Shown: in pieces, positions 37,652-50,689 of the stretch
Layout of the letters: the number at the start of each line of letters is the position of its first letter
Numbering within the stretch: position 1 is the first letter of the stretch
From: Xestospongia muta
Taxonomy: Eukaryota; Porifera; Demospongiae; Haplosclerida; Petrosiidae
Direction of reading: 5' to 3'
DNA length: 64,000 nt
Assembly: GCA_963693285.1 (NCBI GenBank)
Contig: OY848918.1
Location: 13,762,263 to 13,826,262 of the forward strand
The notes under the pieces: generated by a model
What the model was told of the DNA's origin: nothing
Database searches by the model: none
The model's input: the letters and a program-made list of their open reading frames with translations, nothing else
Translations under genes and position numbers: made by a program

Positions 37652-40274
37652 TAACCTAAACACATTTGAGCTGTCTTAATGTTATATATATTATATTATT
37701 GTCTTAATAGCTTATTCTTTTTAAATATATAGCCATTTGTACACACTGCTATAAAGTCTAGATTAGATTGTAATATATGTCCGTATTTAATTTTTTGTAG
37801 ATTTGGATATATAGTAGTCAACTGTTAGTTTACGGTCACATCAAATAAGATTTACCACACCAATTAATTATTAAAAATCATTCTCACTCTTGATGTGCTT
37901 CCTTGTACAACATGTCATTCTTAACCAGCCCTTCCAATAGCTTATAAGATAACTGCAATATACATTTTTTGTTCTCATCAAACTTAGTCTTAATTTGGCT
38001 TGCAATAAATCCATGCATGCGATTATAAAGTCATAATAATGAATGTCTTATATTCACTTCAGTCAATATTAATGTTTACCCTATATATGAATATAATATC
38101 TAAAGAAGTATATATAATAATAACTATACATAGCAATTAACTCTAAACTTGTTTTTGTGTAAATTTTATAATGAGGAATTTATATAGCACGGACAAATCA
38201 TGCCTGATTATAAGCCTTTTTTGTCTCAGGGATTCAATCATAATAATTTTTCATTGTGTAGTATACTTTGTAAGTTGGGTATAGTAGTAATAACATTATA
38301 ATTTGGATTTTGTGTCCTTTACTGGCAATATTTTTTTCCACTACAGCATTTCCCAAACAAGTGAGAACAAAGAAGGAGGAATTTCTAAAGGAAATACTAT
38401 CATCAGATCATTACACTGTTCCTGGTAGTTTCATGTTAGTTCCCCTTCTTGGCCTCCCTGGTAGTGGTAAAAGCAAATTTGTATTACAAATGCTAAAAAA
38501 CTGTATTGCTGATCAGGAGCTACCAGGAGGTATACCTATAACATCACTGGGTGAAAAAGATGGTGACAGGTTTTGGTTTTATGAACTGATAGCTCTTACA
38601 GAACCACCTTATACAAATATCCATTGGGTACCAACCACAAAATACACTACATACACATATTGTCTTCTCTCAGCAATTCAACTTCAACAGTCATTAGAAC
38701 AAGAGAGCATTGTATTTGATGAGCCTATGAAAAATCCAGCCAGCTTTTTTGATGATGAAGATCTTGACAAGCACTTCAACGAAGTTTATCACCGTCTTTA
38801 CCATTTCTCAAAAAGAAGGTTAATAAAGTGGCAGCACTTTGAAAAGAATAGTGAAGTCTTCAAAAAACTTACGAGAGGTTTGACACTTGTTAAAATATGG
38901 GATGTAGGCCTCAATAAAGGGTTCATGCACATTTTACCTCTCTTGTGTGGACACCTTGATTGTTCCTTCCCACTGATTGGCCTAGACGTGGAGCGAGATG
39001 GTTCTTCATTAAATGAGTTAGCATCCTCAAATTTTCAATCAGAGGAAGACAAAGTTGTAGTTGGCAATATGTCACGGTCTGAATACTTGATCCAGTTCAT
39101 GCGTGTAGGGCTCTCTAAGAGTAAAGTACGCGAAAATGTTTGCAAAGTATTAGCCATAACTTCAAGTCAAGAAGAGTCAAGCATCCAAACAAAGGAGAAA
39201 ATGATGCATGATCTTCGTAAAGAAGCTAATAACCAAGGTATTGACAATCTTTTAGATCAGGACATTTTGTCTATAGCCAATGATAGCATTAACAACAAGG
39301 AAACTTGTTTGAAATTGAAAGAAAAAATGGAAGAATTTGCTTTAAATAAAACTGGTGACACTAATGCTACCTTGAAAATCTCTTGGTTTTTTCTCCGAAG
39401 TGTATTAATCAAGATTGGCTCCTTTTATATCTCTTTTGAGAGGATAAAAGAATTAGCTAGTAAATGTAATATTAAGGGGGATGATTTTTTCATCTTTTTA
39501 CATGTTTTCACAGGTTCGGGAAGTCTAATATATATTCCAGAGATAGAGGCCTTTTCTAAATATGTTGTAGTCAACCCAGTGGACTTTTTTCACAAGCTAA
39601 ACTATCTTTTTTACCCACGTTTTAATGGTGATCTTTGCTATGGTATTGTTACTGACTCATCACTTGTTCGAATGTATGGACGTGGTGAAGATTGTGACTA
39701 CATGAAATGTGTTTTAGCTTCATGCAAATTTGCAAGTCAGCTTTCTACTTCAAGGATTGTATACACAGGCGTAATACCCTTTGCAAACATTGAAAAATGC
39801 TTTTATGTCCCAACAATAAAGACTTCCATTCAAAGGCCGGAAGTCACTTGTGAAAATTCTTTCTACCTTATTCACAAACAGCAGCCTTCTGCTCAAACAA
39901 CATTGCATGTTAGCTTTGTTGATACGTTCTTCAGTGACATACAAGACATCTATCTAGTGCTGAATAAGAGTTATAATGTGTCATCCTTCCTATACCATGG
40001 AGCAGGACCGCTTATTGATGGAATTAAGTTTGATCTTACCTTCGACAAAAGCAAAGTTCAAGTAAAGTTTCAACAGCGTTTGTGTTGCATTAATGAAGAG
40101 TTTTTGAAGATGATTTTTCATTCTTGTCGAAATGCTTATAAAAGGGCAAATGGCACATTTGAATTTGCAATACCCTGTCCACGACAAAATTATCATTACA
40201 TCAAAGATGATCTTTGTCCCAACTGCAGCGAACTGAACACTGAATTTTATGAAATGTGTAAAAAATTTATATAG
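35191..40274 (+). CDS. Roc-COR-like P-loop NTPase, unnamed family
   Basis: Three exons (35191-35277, 37464-37617, 38347-40274) join in frame to 722 codons, and the first ATG follows ATC. Residues 1-80 are polar and Lys/Glu/Thr-rich. A Walker A/G1 motif GLPGSGKS lies at about residues 116-123 after a hydrophobic strand (FMLVPLL). About 140 residues on comes KIWDVG (263-268), placed like the DxxG switch II motif of Roc GTPases, then PLIGLDVERD. Residues about 420-520 look like a COR/winged-helix region (LKISWFFLRSVLIKIGSFYI; FLHVFTGSGSLIYIPE; VVVNPVDFFHKLNYLFYP). The C-terminal third is unrecognised and ends with CPNC near a Tyr/His-rich patch. The G4 specificity motif (N/TKxD) is not evident. 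No leucine-rich repeats or kinase are present. The large last exon is intron-free. It could alternatively be a STAND ATPase with a winged helix. Function is unknown. Confidence 0.65.
36425..36670 (+). pseudogene. Broken copy of DIDO1-like exon 19 in intron 1 of the Roc-COR-like gene
   Basis: The DNA from about gctgatatcgttgacaataa matches exon 19 of the upstream gene (33255-33505) through [13 protein letters not shown], the Pro-rich stretch and the GPPSG segment. The copy has TAG in place of the Tyr codon after LQSK (36507-36509) and small indels. Only part of one exon is present, so it looks like a segmental rather than an mRNA-derived copy. Confidence 0.88.
36961..37209. mobile_element. MITE-like element, copy 1
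   Basis: The left end tagggatgactaatatc and the reverse complement of the right end tagggacggctactatc match over 17 bases with three differences. TA at each outer edge is consistent with a 2-bp target duplication. No coding capacity. Confidence 0.6.
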
Positions 40275-40974
40275 ATAGTGACACTAATTAGATTTATATT
40301 GTTTACATTAATATTTTTGTGGTTAAACATTACTATTATGTAGACATAGCTTATTTTGTTCAAATTTTTCTTTTAAAAAGATTTAAAAGTTATTATACAA
40401 TTATTTATATAAGATTTGATTTTAAAGTGTATAACCTTACATGATGATTATATACTGTACATAGCACTCTAATATCTACAAGTGAATAATCATTTTTTTC
40501 AAAATGAATCTTACCCATCAAAGTTAACTAAGTTAACCCTATTCAAAATCATGATGAGGGTAGTTTGGAACCACCTTCAAAAAGAATAAAACCTTATTTA
40601 GCTTTGTGGCTGAGCCTGAGGCTAAAATATACCTTTCCAAAGCCATTCAAATATAGATGATTACTTAGCAGCTTTTTGTGTTTCCATGGACACAAATCCA
40701 GCCAAGTATTAGAAAGAGAATCATAGAAAGTATTCATCTCTTGTAAAGATTGCCAAAGAATTTCTTGGAGTACCTTTTTATCTTCACCAGTAGAGAGGCA
40801 GTTCAGCAATGTGGGATTCAGAAAGATGTAGACTGAGCAATGATAGATTTAAACAGTTGATGTTTGTAAGATGCAATAATTTAACATAATTATAATAGTG
40901 TTTGACATATGGATCTTTTGATCAGTATCTAAGCACTACCAAACGCTTCCTAATTCATTATACCTATCAGTTGA

Positions 40975-41115
40975 AGCATTTGTACTTGTACTTGTAATTA
41001 AGTACTTTCAAAAGTACTTATACTTAAGTACATCTTCATTATCGGAGCTTGTACTTGTACTAAACGTTTTTCAAAAGTATCTGTACTTTACATAAGTTCT
41101 TATAAATGTACTTGG
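40975..41115. repeat. GTACTT-rich degenerate repeat
   Basis: Repeated and inverted copies of gtactt/aagtac alternate (…cttgtacttgtaattaagta…). Such tracts are typical of the ends of some non-autonomous DNA transposons, but no paired end was identified. Confidence 0.6.
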
Positions 41116-41344
41116 GCCCCTGCCTGATATTAGATTTAAAGAATATAGATGAAGGCAATGTCAAATAATAGGCTAGGACATTTAAAGCTCAAATGAATTT
41201 ACTACACATAGCTACATAGTTTAGATTACACAATAGGAGAATTATGCAATAATTGTTGAGCTAATGCTATTTAGTCATATGTTTTCAGTCTGAAGTATGT
41301 AAAAATTGTCGAACTATTATTAGTTTACACTTTTCAACTGTTAT

Positions 41345-41510
41345 TGCTTGATGTTTTCTTTGTGAAACATGATTTCCATGCATAGCAAGTTAGAATACAA
41401 TATATTTCCTACTAACAAATAATATGATCAGTATAAAATACGCATGCTTATAGGTAATAGTACTAATAGATATCATAATAATATAAGGTTAACAAGGTTG
41501 GTTCATAATT
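41345..41510. repeat. Left direct repeat flanking duplicated segment
   Basis: The stretch tgaaacatgatttcca…actaacaaataatatgatca… recurs with small differences at about 42560-42715 in the same orientation. The two copies bracket the duplicated segment 41570-42545. Confidence 0.75.
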
Positions 41511-41569
41511 ATATTAATATTCATAGAATGATGCACACAATCAAAAGCAAAGTTGAATGTGACTTAAGT

Positions 41570-42545
41570 AAGATAAATCTAATATACGTTCACTACTAGC
41601 AAAATAGCACTAATTAAAAAATAATCCTGAAACCTAAAATCACTAATTACAAAATCGCAAGAAGAAAACTTTGTCCAAAATTTAGTATGAGTTAATTCAG
41701 AGGTTGATTATTTGGTGCACACAACACAAGTGATAACTCACTTTGCAATATAAGAGCCACATGGAAGGCCATGGTTGCAAACTGGTTCTACAAAGTAAAA
41801 CAGAGCACCATCTGTATCTTTTGACTATCAGGTATAGAATCAGGATCTTTATCAATATATTCCTATGGTGGCCATGATGTTCTGTCATCAAGTATCCATT
41901 GTACTCTCAAATCCATGATTTTGGACAAAATGTTTTAGCTGACATCATAAGTTTAGTTGCTTTCTTAAGAACATAGCATACTATAGACAAGGAACATTGA
42001 AGTCATGTGTAGTTCGACTGAATGTCTTGTTGTTGGTTCAGATCTATAGAAGTAAGATTGCCAAGAAGGAGCTATGGTACTTGAGTACTCTGGGTCCAGA
42101 GGAATTTAGCTCCATTATCCTCCATGTTCATTATGTTGACCACTACCAATGTATCCTTTATAAACGAGTGAATAGTGTGCTCTCCATTAAAAGTATAAAA
42201 AGAAACAAGCCTTGTTTTATTGCCCCAGAGATCAATAAAGAGGAATTGATAGCATACAGATGGAGAAAGAAAGAGTTCTTTCTTTTATCTTCTATACACA
42301 CCAGATTTGACTACATAAGTAATACATCATCAGAGCACATGTATGTTTTCAGCCTATAATCTGTCAGTTATAATTTTTAGTCACAACTTAATATAATAAG
42401 GAGACACAGTCTATGGAGTATGTGCAACAGTGCTCATCGAAACAAATTAATAATCACTAAAGTAATTAGGATAAGATTAACAAAATTATTGTTCATTTCT
42501 TGCTCCATTGTTTTTGAAATCCGGTTTATGCTTTCCAAGAAACTA
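41570..42545. repeat. Segmental duplication, copy A
   Basis: About 790 bases (41755-42545) match 51590-52375 in direct orientation, for instance the shared cagagcaccatctgtat and aggatctttatcaa strings. The preceding 41570-41660 matches 51465-51560 in the opposite orientation. Copy B adjoins the real ECHS1 3' end, so copy A is probably derived. Confidence 0.82.
42488..42541 (-). pseudogene. Fragment of ECHS1 last exon
   Basis: The sequence gttcatttcttgctccattg and the following 35 bases match the end of the real ECHS1 gene (52321-52374), including the coding part for [10 protein letters not shown] with substitutions. It stops where the copy meets the right direct repeat. It cannot function. 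Confidence 0.82.
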
Positions 42546-42559
42546 TTAATATGCTGTTT

Positions 42560-42715
42560 GATACTTTCTTGTGAAACATGATTTCCTTGTATAACAAGTT
42601 AGAACACAATATATTTCCTACTAACAAATAACCTGATCAGTATAAAATATGTATGTCTATAGTCTGTAGTACAAATACATATGATAATACAAAGTTAATA
42701 ATATTCGTTTGAAAT
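42560..42715. repeat. Right direct repeat flanking duplicated segment
   Basis: Second copy of the 41345-41510 repeat (ttgtgaaacatgatttcctt…ctactaacaaataacctgat). Confidence 0.75.
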
Positions 42716-42978
42716 GTAATGTTACAACAAAGGGTGTTAAATTATCACAGCTTGTAATCACCAATTAATTATTAGTTAGCCAGAAGGAAGGAAGAAGGAA
42801 TATATACATGTGTGCAATTTAAATATCAGAGGTCATCAGACGATAGTCACTTTGAAGTAATGTTTCAAGTGATTTAAGTAAGTATAATTTCCCATTTTGT
42901 ATAAAGGCTTATTGTAGTTCTTGAACACTAATAACTTGTTTTTCCATCTCTCTCTCTCTCTCCATTAGAAGCACAAAA

Positions 42979-45900
42979 TGTTGTTTGCTATAGTAAGTGC
43001 TGCTTTAATAGGAGCTTTTGTTGGGTGGTATTTCTATAGGAAATTATGTAAGATATTATCTAAGACCTACTATTTGTTATTTCCATCCACTCTATACAAA
43101 AGTATTTATAACCTTTTATAGATCAACGTGAGAAAGTTCCTATAGAACAACGAAAATATAAAGAGCCTCCAGACACTTTTTTACAACCAAAAGTGAAACC
43201 AAAAACGAATCTGAGTAGTCAAGATAGTAAGAACATGCTATTTAAGAATGTCGAGTAAGCACATTATTTCAGCTATCATATTTTATTATTACACTTTTAA
43301 ATCAATGTATAAGCTACTTTAACAACATTTTGTTTTATTTAGTGTACTTGGTCATTTTGAGAATCCCATAATAAATGAGTTTCTTGATAAAGCAGAAAAA
43401 AAGTTTGTCCCAGCTGGAGGGTTCCTTTTTAAACCAGAAGAGGTATACAATACCTTTTACTTAACATATCATTTCTTTTATCTCTCTCTCTCTCATCCAT
43501 TATTTAGATAGACGATAGTTTCTACCTTGTAGAGAAGGGAAAGATATTGGTCTATTTTATTAAAGATAAGGGGTCTGAAATACCAGTCAAAGAAGCAGGC
43601 ACAGGAGATACTGTCCATAGCTTACTCACTTTAATGGAAGCTGTCATGGAGCAATCAAAACCTTTTAACATAGCAGCTAAAGCTATTGAAGACACTCACA
43701 TTTTTCAGTATGTAGAATGAATGGATGGATAGATGAATGCAGACAGCTATACATATATTCTTATGATAAAAATTCTTTTGTTAGACTTCACACAAAACTG
43801 TTTAAGCAGATTTTTATTAAATACCCACAATCAATAACAAAATTAGTCCAGGTAAGCATAATAATATCAAGCAAACACTATTCAACGCTTAAATGCAATA
43901 TGCCAGCCAAGTTGGTATCCATGATTTTCACACTTCAGGTGGTTTTCCTGAGACTCCACAGAGTTACGTTTCTTACCCTCAGTCAATTTTTGGGTCTTGG
44001 CAAGGACCTAGTTGTTCAGGTATCAATAGAAAAAATGAAATTGTCTGCTTTTACCTTAAAATAATTATTTCTCTTATAGAAAGTGAAAGTTCCTACAGAT
44101 CTTAATATTCACAAAGTAACACCTCCTAAAGGGTCAGTTACAACATGAACTCATCGAAGCCATAGAGATAATAATATGATTAATTTGTATGTATAGTAAA
44201 CCAAAGTCAACTGGTATTAAGAAAACTGTAACTATTAAAAGACAGCCTACTGAAGCTATGTTAAAACCAGAGATGACAAACATTCTCAATCAAGTATGTA
44301 CATGTACATAGTTATTTGTATGGGCTAATGAATTTACTATTGTTCAGGCTAATATTAGTAAGAAGGAATTGGAAGGACTTCATGAAGAGAAAGAAATCAA
44401 TAAGGATGATCCTAGATGGGAAATTTTACAAGCTGCCACCAAAGATCTTGTTAACATACTTCAACTTGAGGTAAGTTTATTCTTGTCTAGCTGTCTGTAG
44501 ATCTATGCAGTTAATCATTTCCCTTCTTTTGTGTTTGTTTTCAAATCTGACTTTGTAGGATGAGTCTGCACTTAAAGGACACTTACAAATTATTGACATT
44601 GTTACCAACTCTTTTCTTGATGATACAGTTAGTTGATATGTCATCATCAAATGTTTAAGTGTAATGATTATGTGGTTTTTTCATAACAGAAACACTGCAT
44701 TTATTTTATCATATCTGGAAAAATAAAGGTTTATAAAAAACCTAGAGATACTTCTCAATCAAAGGTATTTCATATAAAAACTATAAAGTTGCTCCTTTTA
44801 TCCTAATTACGATGAAAGAAACAGTCAAGCCAACTAGCTCGGGAACAATTCCATGCTTATATTTGTTGTACATCTAAAACATCATGTACACAGCATTACT
44901 TTATGAGGCTATTGTCCATACAACTATACTGACAGGATAATGGAGGGTTAAAGTTGTTGGATCTTGAAGCTAATGTAGCTAATGTAGTAATGTAGTAATG
45001 TAGTAATGTGATAATGTAGTAATGTAGCATTAATGTAGTAATATAGCTAATATAGTTAATGTAGTATGTAGTAATATAATTTGTTTATTATTAATAATGA
45101 TCACATATGTTTCCTGAAGGAACTTTTATACACGGCCATTCCTGGGGAATTTATTGAAGTCATGTCAGTTTTGACTGGCGAGTCAGATTTCTTTACATAT
45201 AAAGCAGCTTCATATTCTTACCTCATTTCTATTGCTAGAACAAATCTATATCAGTAAGTTAATTGGTGTTTAAATAGTGCATAGTCTAATTTTTACTGCT
45301 TTGAGCTTAGACACAAAATCATATAACAGACTTGTTTCAATACTATAGCTTTGCCCTATATATAATAACAAAGCAGTAAATATTTTGTATTTTAACTACT
45401 TGGATAGTTTGATATTTATTTATAATTAAATTGCAGAATCTTATCAGAACACCCACTAGCAATATGTGGTATAGCAAGCAGTATGCTGAGGAGATTGTCT
45501 CTATTTGTAAGACAAATTGACTATGGAATTGACTGGAAGTGCTTGGAAAGTGGTGAAGCATTGTTCAGGTAAGCATACACTAAATGTATGGCTTTTTTGG
45601 AAATGATTTCACTGCTATAAATATATGTTATTAATCAGTACCTATTTTGTTTACAAATAGGAATGAGATTTATCTATATATAATATGTTAATTAGTTTTT
45701 GTTTATATTTACATATTTACAATATATATGTGATTAATTCAATTAAATATATTAGACAAGGGGAGGAATCTAAAACAGCCTATCTCATTCTCAATGGTCG
45801 CATAAGAACAATAACCACACATTCTAATGGCAAATGTCAAGTAGAGTATGAGTATGGGCATGGTGATACAGTAGGTTTGGTGGGTTCTTTAGCTAATTAT

Positions 45901-48900
45901 TATACAGAATGTAATGATATCTGGTTAAATTCATAGATTGGTACTATAGGCAAGTCTCCTCGAATGACTACAGCAATTGTAATCAGGTTAATTGTTAGTC
46001 AATTAAATAGTACTCATTGTATGATATATTGCTATAGGGATACTGAATTGGCTTGTTTACCTCTTGAAGTAATGAATGCTATTAAGATTATGAAACCACA
46101 AGTAAATAATATTAACTATCATTATTGCTGGCAGAAACATGAGTAATTTAGTAGTTATCATGTCTGCTTCTGTATTCTTGTTTCATCTTTTGGGTTTTTT
46201 TTGTAGGTTGCAGTTCGGCTTCTTAAGATGTTTACAAATAAGATTATACGTGGTTATGAAAAGACTATGTCTTTAGATACCTATCATTTTGGTTAGTTAT
46301 ATCAAAATAAGCTCTTTCAATCTTTTTCTCTCTCTCATGCTAGGAGAAGCGGTATTCAATCATGAAGCATTATCTAACATCTGTACAATCACTATTGTTC
46401 CAGTAACACCTGATGTCATACCTGCACACTCTAACTTAGCACACCATCTCACATCAGCCCTCAATACCATTGGTACTTTTAACTTAACTAAAAATGATTT
46501 ATAATATGTACTTATATCTTTTTATTTATGTTGTATAGTGCCTACTAGACTGGTCACTAGCAAATTAGTGGAAGAGGAAATTGGATCAGCAATAACAGAA
46601 CAGTAAATCATTCTTCACTTATCTAAATTCCAAATTAATAATCAATGCAATTTTGTTAGATGCATTGATAACCGGCATATGCTCAGAACATTGTTAGGAC
46701 AACTTGAGGACAAATATCAACTGATTGTCTATCAAACTGATGCTACATTTACTCCCTGGACATCAGTGTGTATGAGACAGGTATGATGTGATCATGTTTT
46801 CTTCCCTTAAAAACATCACAATTATTTTTTTTACATTCTTAGGCTGATTGTATCTTGTTGTTAGGAGATGGTGATCAACTTCCTGACATTGAGCATATAG
46901 AAAAGGCAAGGAATGTCATTACTATTACTTGTTATTGGATCAATTTTGATATAGACAATGCAACAGATAGAAAGTGTTGCTTCTCATGTACACAAAGAGT
47001 TAGTGCTTTTGCACAAAGAAGGAGTTGAGTGTCCTAGCGGAACAGTAAAATGGCTGAATGCTGTGGGTTGGGTCTCTGCATATTTTCACGTAAGAAATTA
47101 AAGTTTTTTTCTGATAATTTAGAGATAATTATGTCATGTGTCATCATATGCATTAGTGTTGTATCTATCCTTTGAATGTTTCATGCACTTTTGTCTTCAA
47201 GGTTCGCTGTCCGGAGACTCTTTATATTCAGGCTATTAATGAAAATGTTAGTTCTCTAGTAATAATTGTAATTTAGTTTATCAGTTTATGCTCTACAGGA
47301 TGAGAGTGAGACACTGCCATCACCTCCAGATAAGTATGGGACAATTAAATAATTACATAGAGTGAAGCATTAACTATAACAAGCTTAATTATGCACTTGT
47401 GAAATTAGTATACAGAAGCTTAGACCTTTCTTTAAAAAATGTTGAGCATTTTCTATGAAATACAAGACTAATTATCCCTTTGTCTGGCTTGTCATGGTAT
47501 AATTGGGTACAAGGATCACTTCTACAATTACAGTAGGTTTCCAAACCTTTTTGGTAGCCAGACATTGTCTGTGCATATGTATGGCCATCGATCATAATTT
47601 TTAGGACAAGCCTGAACTTCATGAAAATAATTTTTTAAGGCACAATTTTATAATGACTCTAAATACTTCAAGAACTCAAAGTGGTGTTTGGCATTTGTAG
47701 GCACTCAGATATAGCTCGTTTAGCTCGTAGATTAACAGGGACATCTGTGGGTTTAGTATTTGGAGGAGGAGGAGCACGTGGATCAGCTCACTGTGGATAT
47801 ATCAAAGGTTTTAAAGATGCTGGTATAGAGTTCAAATTATTTGCCTTGTAGATATTATATTTTAATTCTTGTAGGTATACCAATTGATATGGTATGTGGA
47901 ACTAGTATGGGTGCTTTCATGGGAGCACTCTATTGTCAAACTTGTGATGCTGACAAAGTTTACGAACTAGCTCAAGATTATTTGAAACCTAAAGAATTTT
48001 TTAAACAAATCTCTTCTGCTTGTAAATTTATAACAGGCTTAACTTTTCCATTAATTGCAATGACTGATGGTGAGTGTTATAATTATATTTAATATTTTTT
48101 ATCTATATTTATATCCACAAGTAAATAAAAAAAATTCAAAATTGAAGTAAGTATAGGGATGGTTAATGTCAGTCTATTACAAGGAATGCAAACAAGATAG
48201 CAAGAATTGCAGTTGTATCATCTTTACAAAATAGGACTGACACAAACAGTGAAAAGATGTTAGCTGCTACAATTAAAAATGTAGACTTAAAATGTATTGG
48301 TGCGTTTTATTTTGTAAGGATGTTGCAATTGCTATTCCTACTACCTTGTTCACATTGTTTTAAAGGAGCCATCCTTACATCTACTTCATTTTTAGAAAAT
48401 GTTTTTATTTAGATTCCCTTTTTTTCTATAAATGCTTTTAAATAAGCTAGCATCAAGGTTTAGCCAATACTACTATGTCTGAAACAACACATTTAAATAA
48501 AAGAAACACACTGCTTTATTCTAACTATATAAAAAGTAGAACAAAAAATAAAAAGTAACTATGTGCAGACTCTCCTTGATTGATATAAAATTAACAACCT
48601 TGTGACACTATACCATACATTTCAACTATTCATTAATTTTGTGTAAAAATTGTGCACATATGAGAGACGATCAGTACTCACTGTTGAAATCATTATTTTT
48701 GTTTCTAAAAGAGCTCAAATGTGACATTAAAAAGCATATAGTTTTTCCACATCTGAGAAAATGGTGGCAAACATTATTTGCTTACTGAATTATTATTGGC
48801 AAGAAACATAACAAATTCATTATTTTACCCAAGTTGTACTATGATACTTACAAATGTTGCTTTAACTTGTAAATCAGTCATAACTTGGGAAGTATTGCAG

Positions 48901-50689
48901 ACAGAAAGCCTGCCAAGTATTTAGAGATTTCTTACTTGTTTTAGCTGAAACATTCTATGACAATACATTTCAATTAATGCTAGACAATCAGGGCCATCTC
49001 TACATAGGTATCTCTACTGCAGCATAGCTGATAATTATAGATGTCAAAAGGACAAAAGCAATTATAGCCCACTCTAAAACTAGCCTAACAGATACTTTAC
49101 TTGTGCATTTGAAAACCAATTCCATGCTTAAGAATCTGAGAAAGAAATTAAAATCAGAGAATGGATTCTTTAATATTGGTTGCCTTATGCCTCATTCAAG
49201 TTCAGTGCTGATAGAATAATGAGTTGTGAACATTTAAATAATATATTTTAATACAGTAAATACGTTTAAAACACAATCAGTCACTTCTACATCTCAAATT
49301 AAATTACTGTTTTTTATAGGAAAATTTATAAATGGCGGTATTAATGACATGTTTGGAGAAAAGCAAATAGAGGTTAGTCAGCACTTATTAATACAAAACT
49401 TAATTCATTTTGAAATTATGTAAGGACCTTTGGCTGCCATTCTTCTGTGTCACAACTGATCTCACTGACTCAACAATAAGGGTGCATACATTTGGTACTC
49501 TCTGGAAGTATGTACGATCAAGTATGTCACTGATAGGGCTTGCACCTCCACTCTGTGATCCTGAAGATGGTCATCTTTTGTTAGATGGAGGCTATGTTAA
49601 TAACATACCAGGTGAAAACACACCTTCTCAAGAAGGAATGATTAAAATAAAATAAAATGTACTAGTATGAGTGTTTTATAAATATTTTTTTCAGCTGATC
49701 TGTTGGCATATCGAGGAACAAAAACAGTCATTGTTATTGATGTAGCTAGTGAGTATGACAATGTCATTACTAATTATGGTGATTCCATCTCTGGTTGGAA
49801 AATATTGTTGAACAAATATAACCCTTTTGTTGAAAATATTAAGGTAGGTCGATTGTCAAGCTTTGAGGCAATACTTACATGGTCTTCACTAAATTAATAA
49901 TATGTCCTCATTCCTGTTCCATTCTCCAGGTTCCTGATCAGGATGAACTACAAAATCGTCTTGCATATATAACATCCGTGAGACAATTGAATACAGTTTT
50001 ATCAAACGAATCGTGGCACTATATCAAAGTGCCTGTCGCAAAGTAAACAATGTACTTGTACTGACCTATTTGTCTGCTAGATTACATCAATAATAATGCC
50101 ATTTCTCAATCAGTTTGTTAACAAAATTTGTTCACAAGCTGATTAAATAAATATTATATTTTGGATGCACGGTCTCTTGACTTTCTGTTGGTATTTTATT
50201 TTTATTTAGGTTTGGAACACTTGAATTTGGAAGATTTGATGAAATTTATGTAAGAGATTATAAACAAACTATTTATGTAATCTTCTATTCTATAGGATGT
50301 TGGTGTTAATCACTGCAAAGAAATATTGAAAGAATGGTCACAAGATAGCCATCCTATGTCTGAATACATCACAAATAAGAAAAAAAAGTTACTAATACTG
50401 GGAAGGTCAAATATCGATCTCCTTGAGGGTTTAGAAGTAAGATATGCATGTCTATATACTTCACTTGCAAACATTGGTTACAAAATATTCATGTTTTATA
50501 TTTGATGCTTACAAGCATTTGATGAAAGAATTCTCTAATAATTAACTGCTTATTTAAAATCTTATTATTTCCTTTTAGAGTGGTAAAAAAGATAAAAAAG
50601 CCACATCTACTGAAGAACTAGCAGCTATGGCTGCAGAGATACCAAAAGTGGAGGAAAAGGATGAGGAAAATGAAGACCAGGATTGGTAA
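42979..50689 (+). CDS. PNPLA7: Patatin-like phospholipase PNPLA6/7 (neuropathy target esterase) homologue
   Basis: These ER-anchored enzymes hydrolyse phosphatidylcholine and lysophosphatidylcholine to glycerophosphocholine. About 33 small exons were traced. An N-terminal membrane anchor ([20 protein letters not shown], 42979-43038) is followed by three cyclic-nucleotide-binding-like domains: [10 protein letters not shown] to TKLVQ (43345-43852), about 44560-45255, and [18 protein letters not shown] onward (45755-46290). The catalytic patatin region starts at the oxyanion motif [16 protein letters not shown] (47765-47812). The nucleophile is in GTSMG (47897-47911), and the catalytic Asp is in DGGYVNNIP (49584-49609). 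[16 protein letters not shown] (49422-49468) and the [17 protein letters not shown] segment are family-specific. The C-terminus is Lys/Glu-rich ([12 protein letters not shown]), and TAA ends at 50689. PNPLA6 and PNPLA7 cannot be told apart here; a single pre-duplication gene is likely. No breaks were found. A MITE-like element lies in the 1.25-kb intron before GKFINGG. Confidence 0.9.
44965..45078. repeat. TAATGTAG-type tandem repeat in PNPLA intron
   Basis: About a dozen copies of an 8-9 base unit (taatgtag / taatatag with insertions) lie between two exons of the second nucleotide-binding-like domain. Confidence 0.85.
48156..48376. mobile_element. MITE-like element, copy 2, in PNPLA intron
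   Basis: It shares with copy 1 (36961-37209) the left end (tagggatggttaatgtc), the inner aatgcaaacaagatag, and a right end related to agccatccttac. It is more decayed than copy 1. Confidence 0.6.

Larger units (their letters stand above)
40275..42978. other. Repeat-rich intergenic region between Roc-COR-like gene and PNPLA gene
   Basis: These 2.7 kb contain a GTACTT-rich tract, two direct repeats, and a duplicated segment that includes a piece of ECHS1 (listed separately). A 71-codon minus frame (40594-40809) and a 120-codon plus frame (41997-42359) occur. The second lies in duplicated sequence whose other copy (51831-52098) has stop codons, so it is unlikely to be a gene. A non-coding 5' exon of the PNPLA gene may lie near 42850-42878. 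Confidence 0.6.

Noticed and set aside
41997..42359. 120-codon frame MKSCVVRLNVLLLVQIYRSK
   Set aside because: It lies in the segmental duplication; the other copy has stop codons, and no family resemblance was found.
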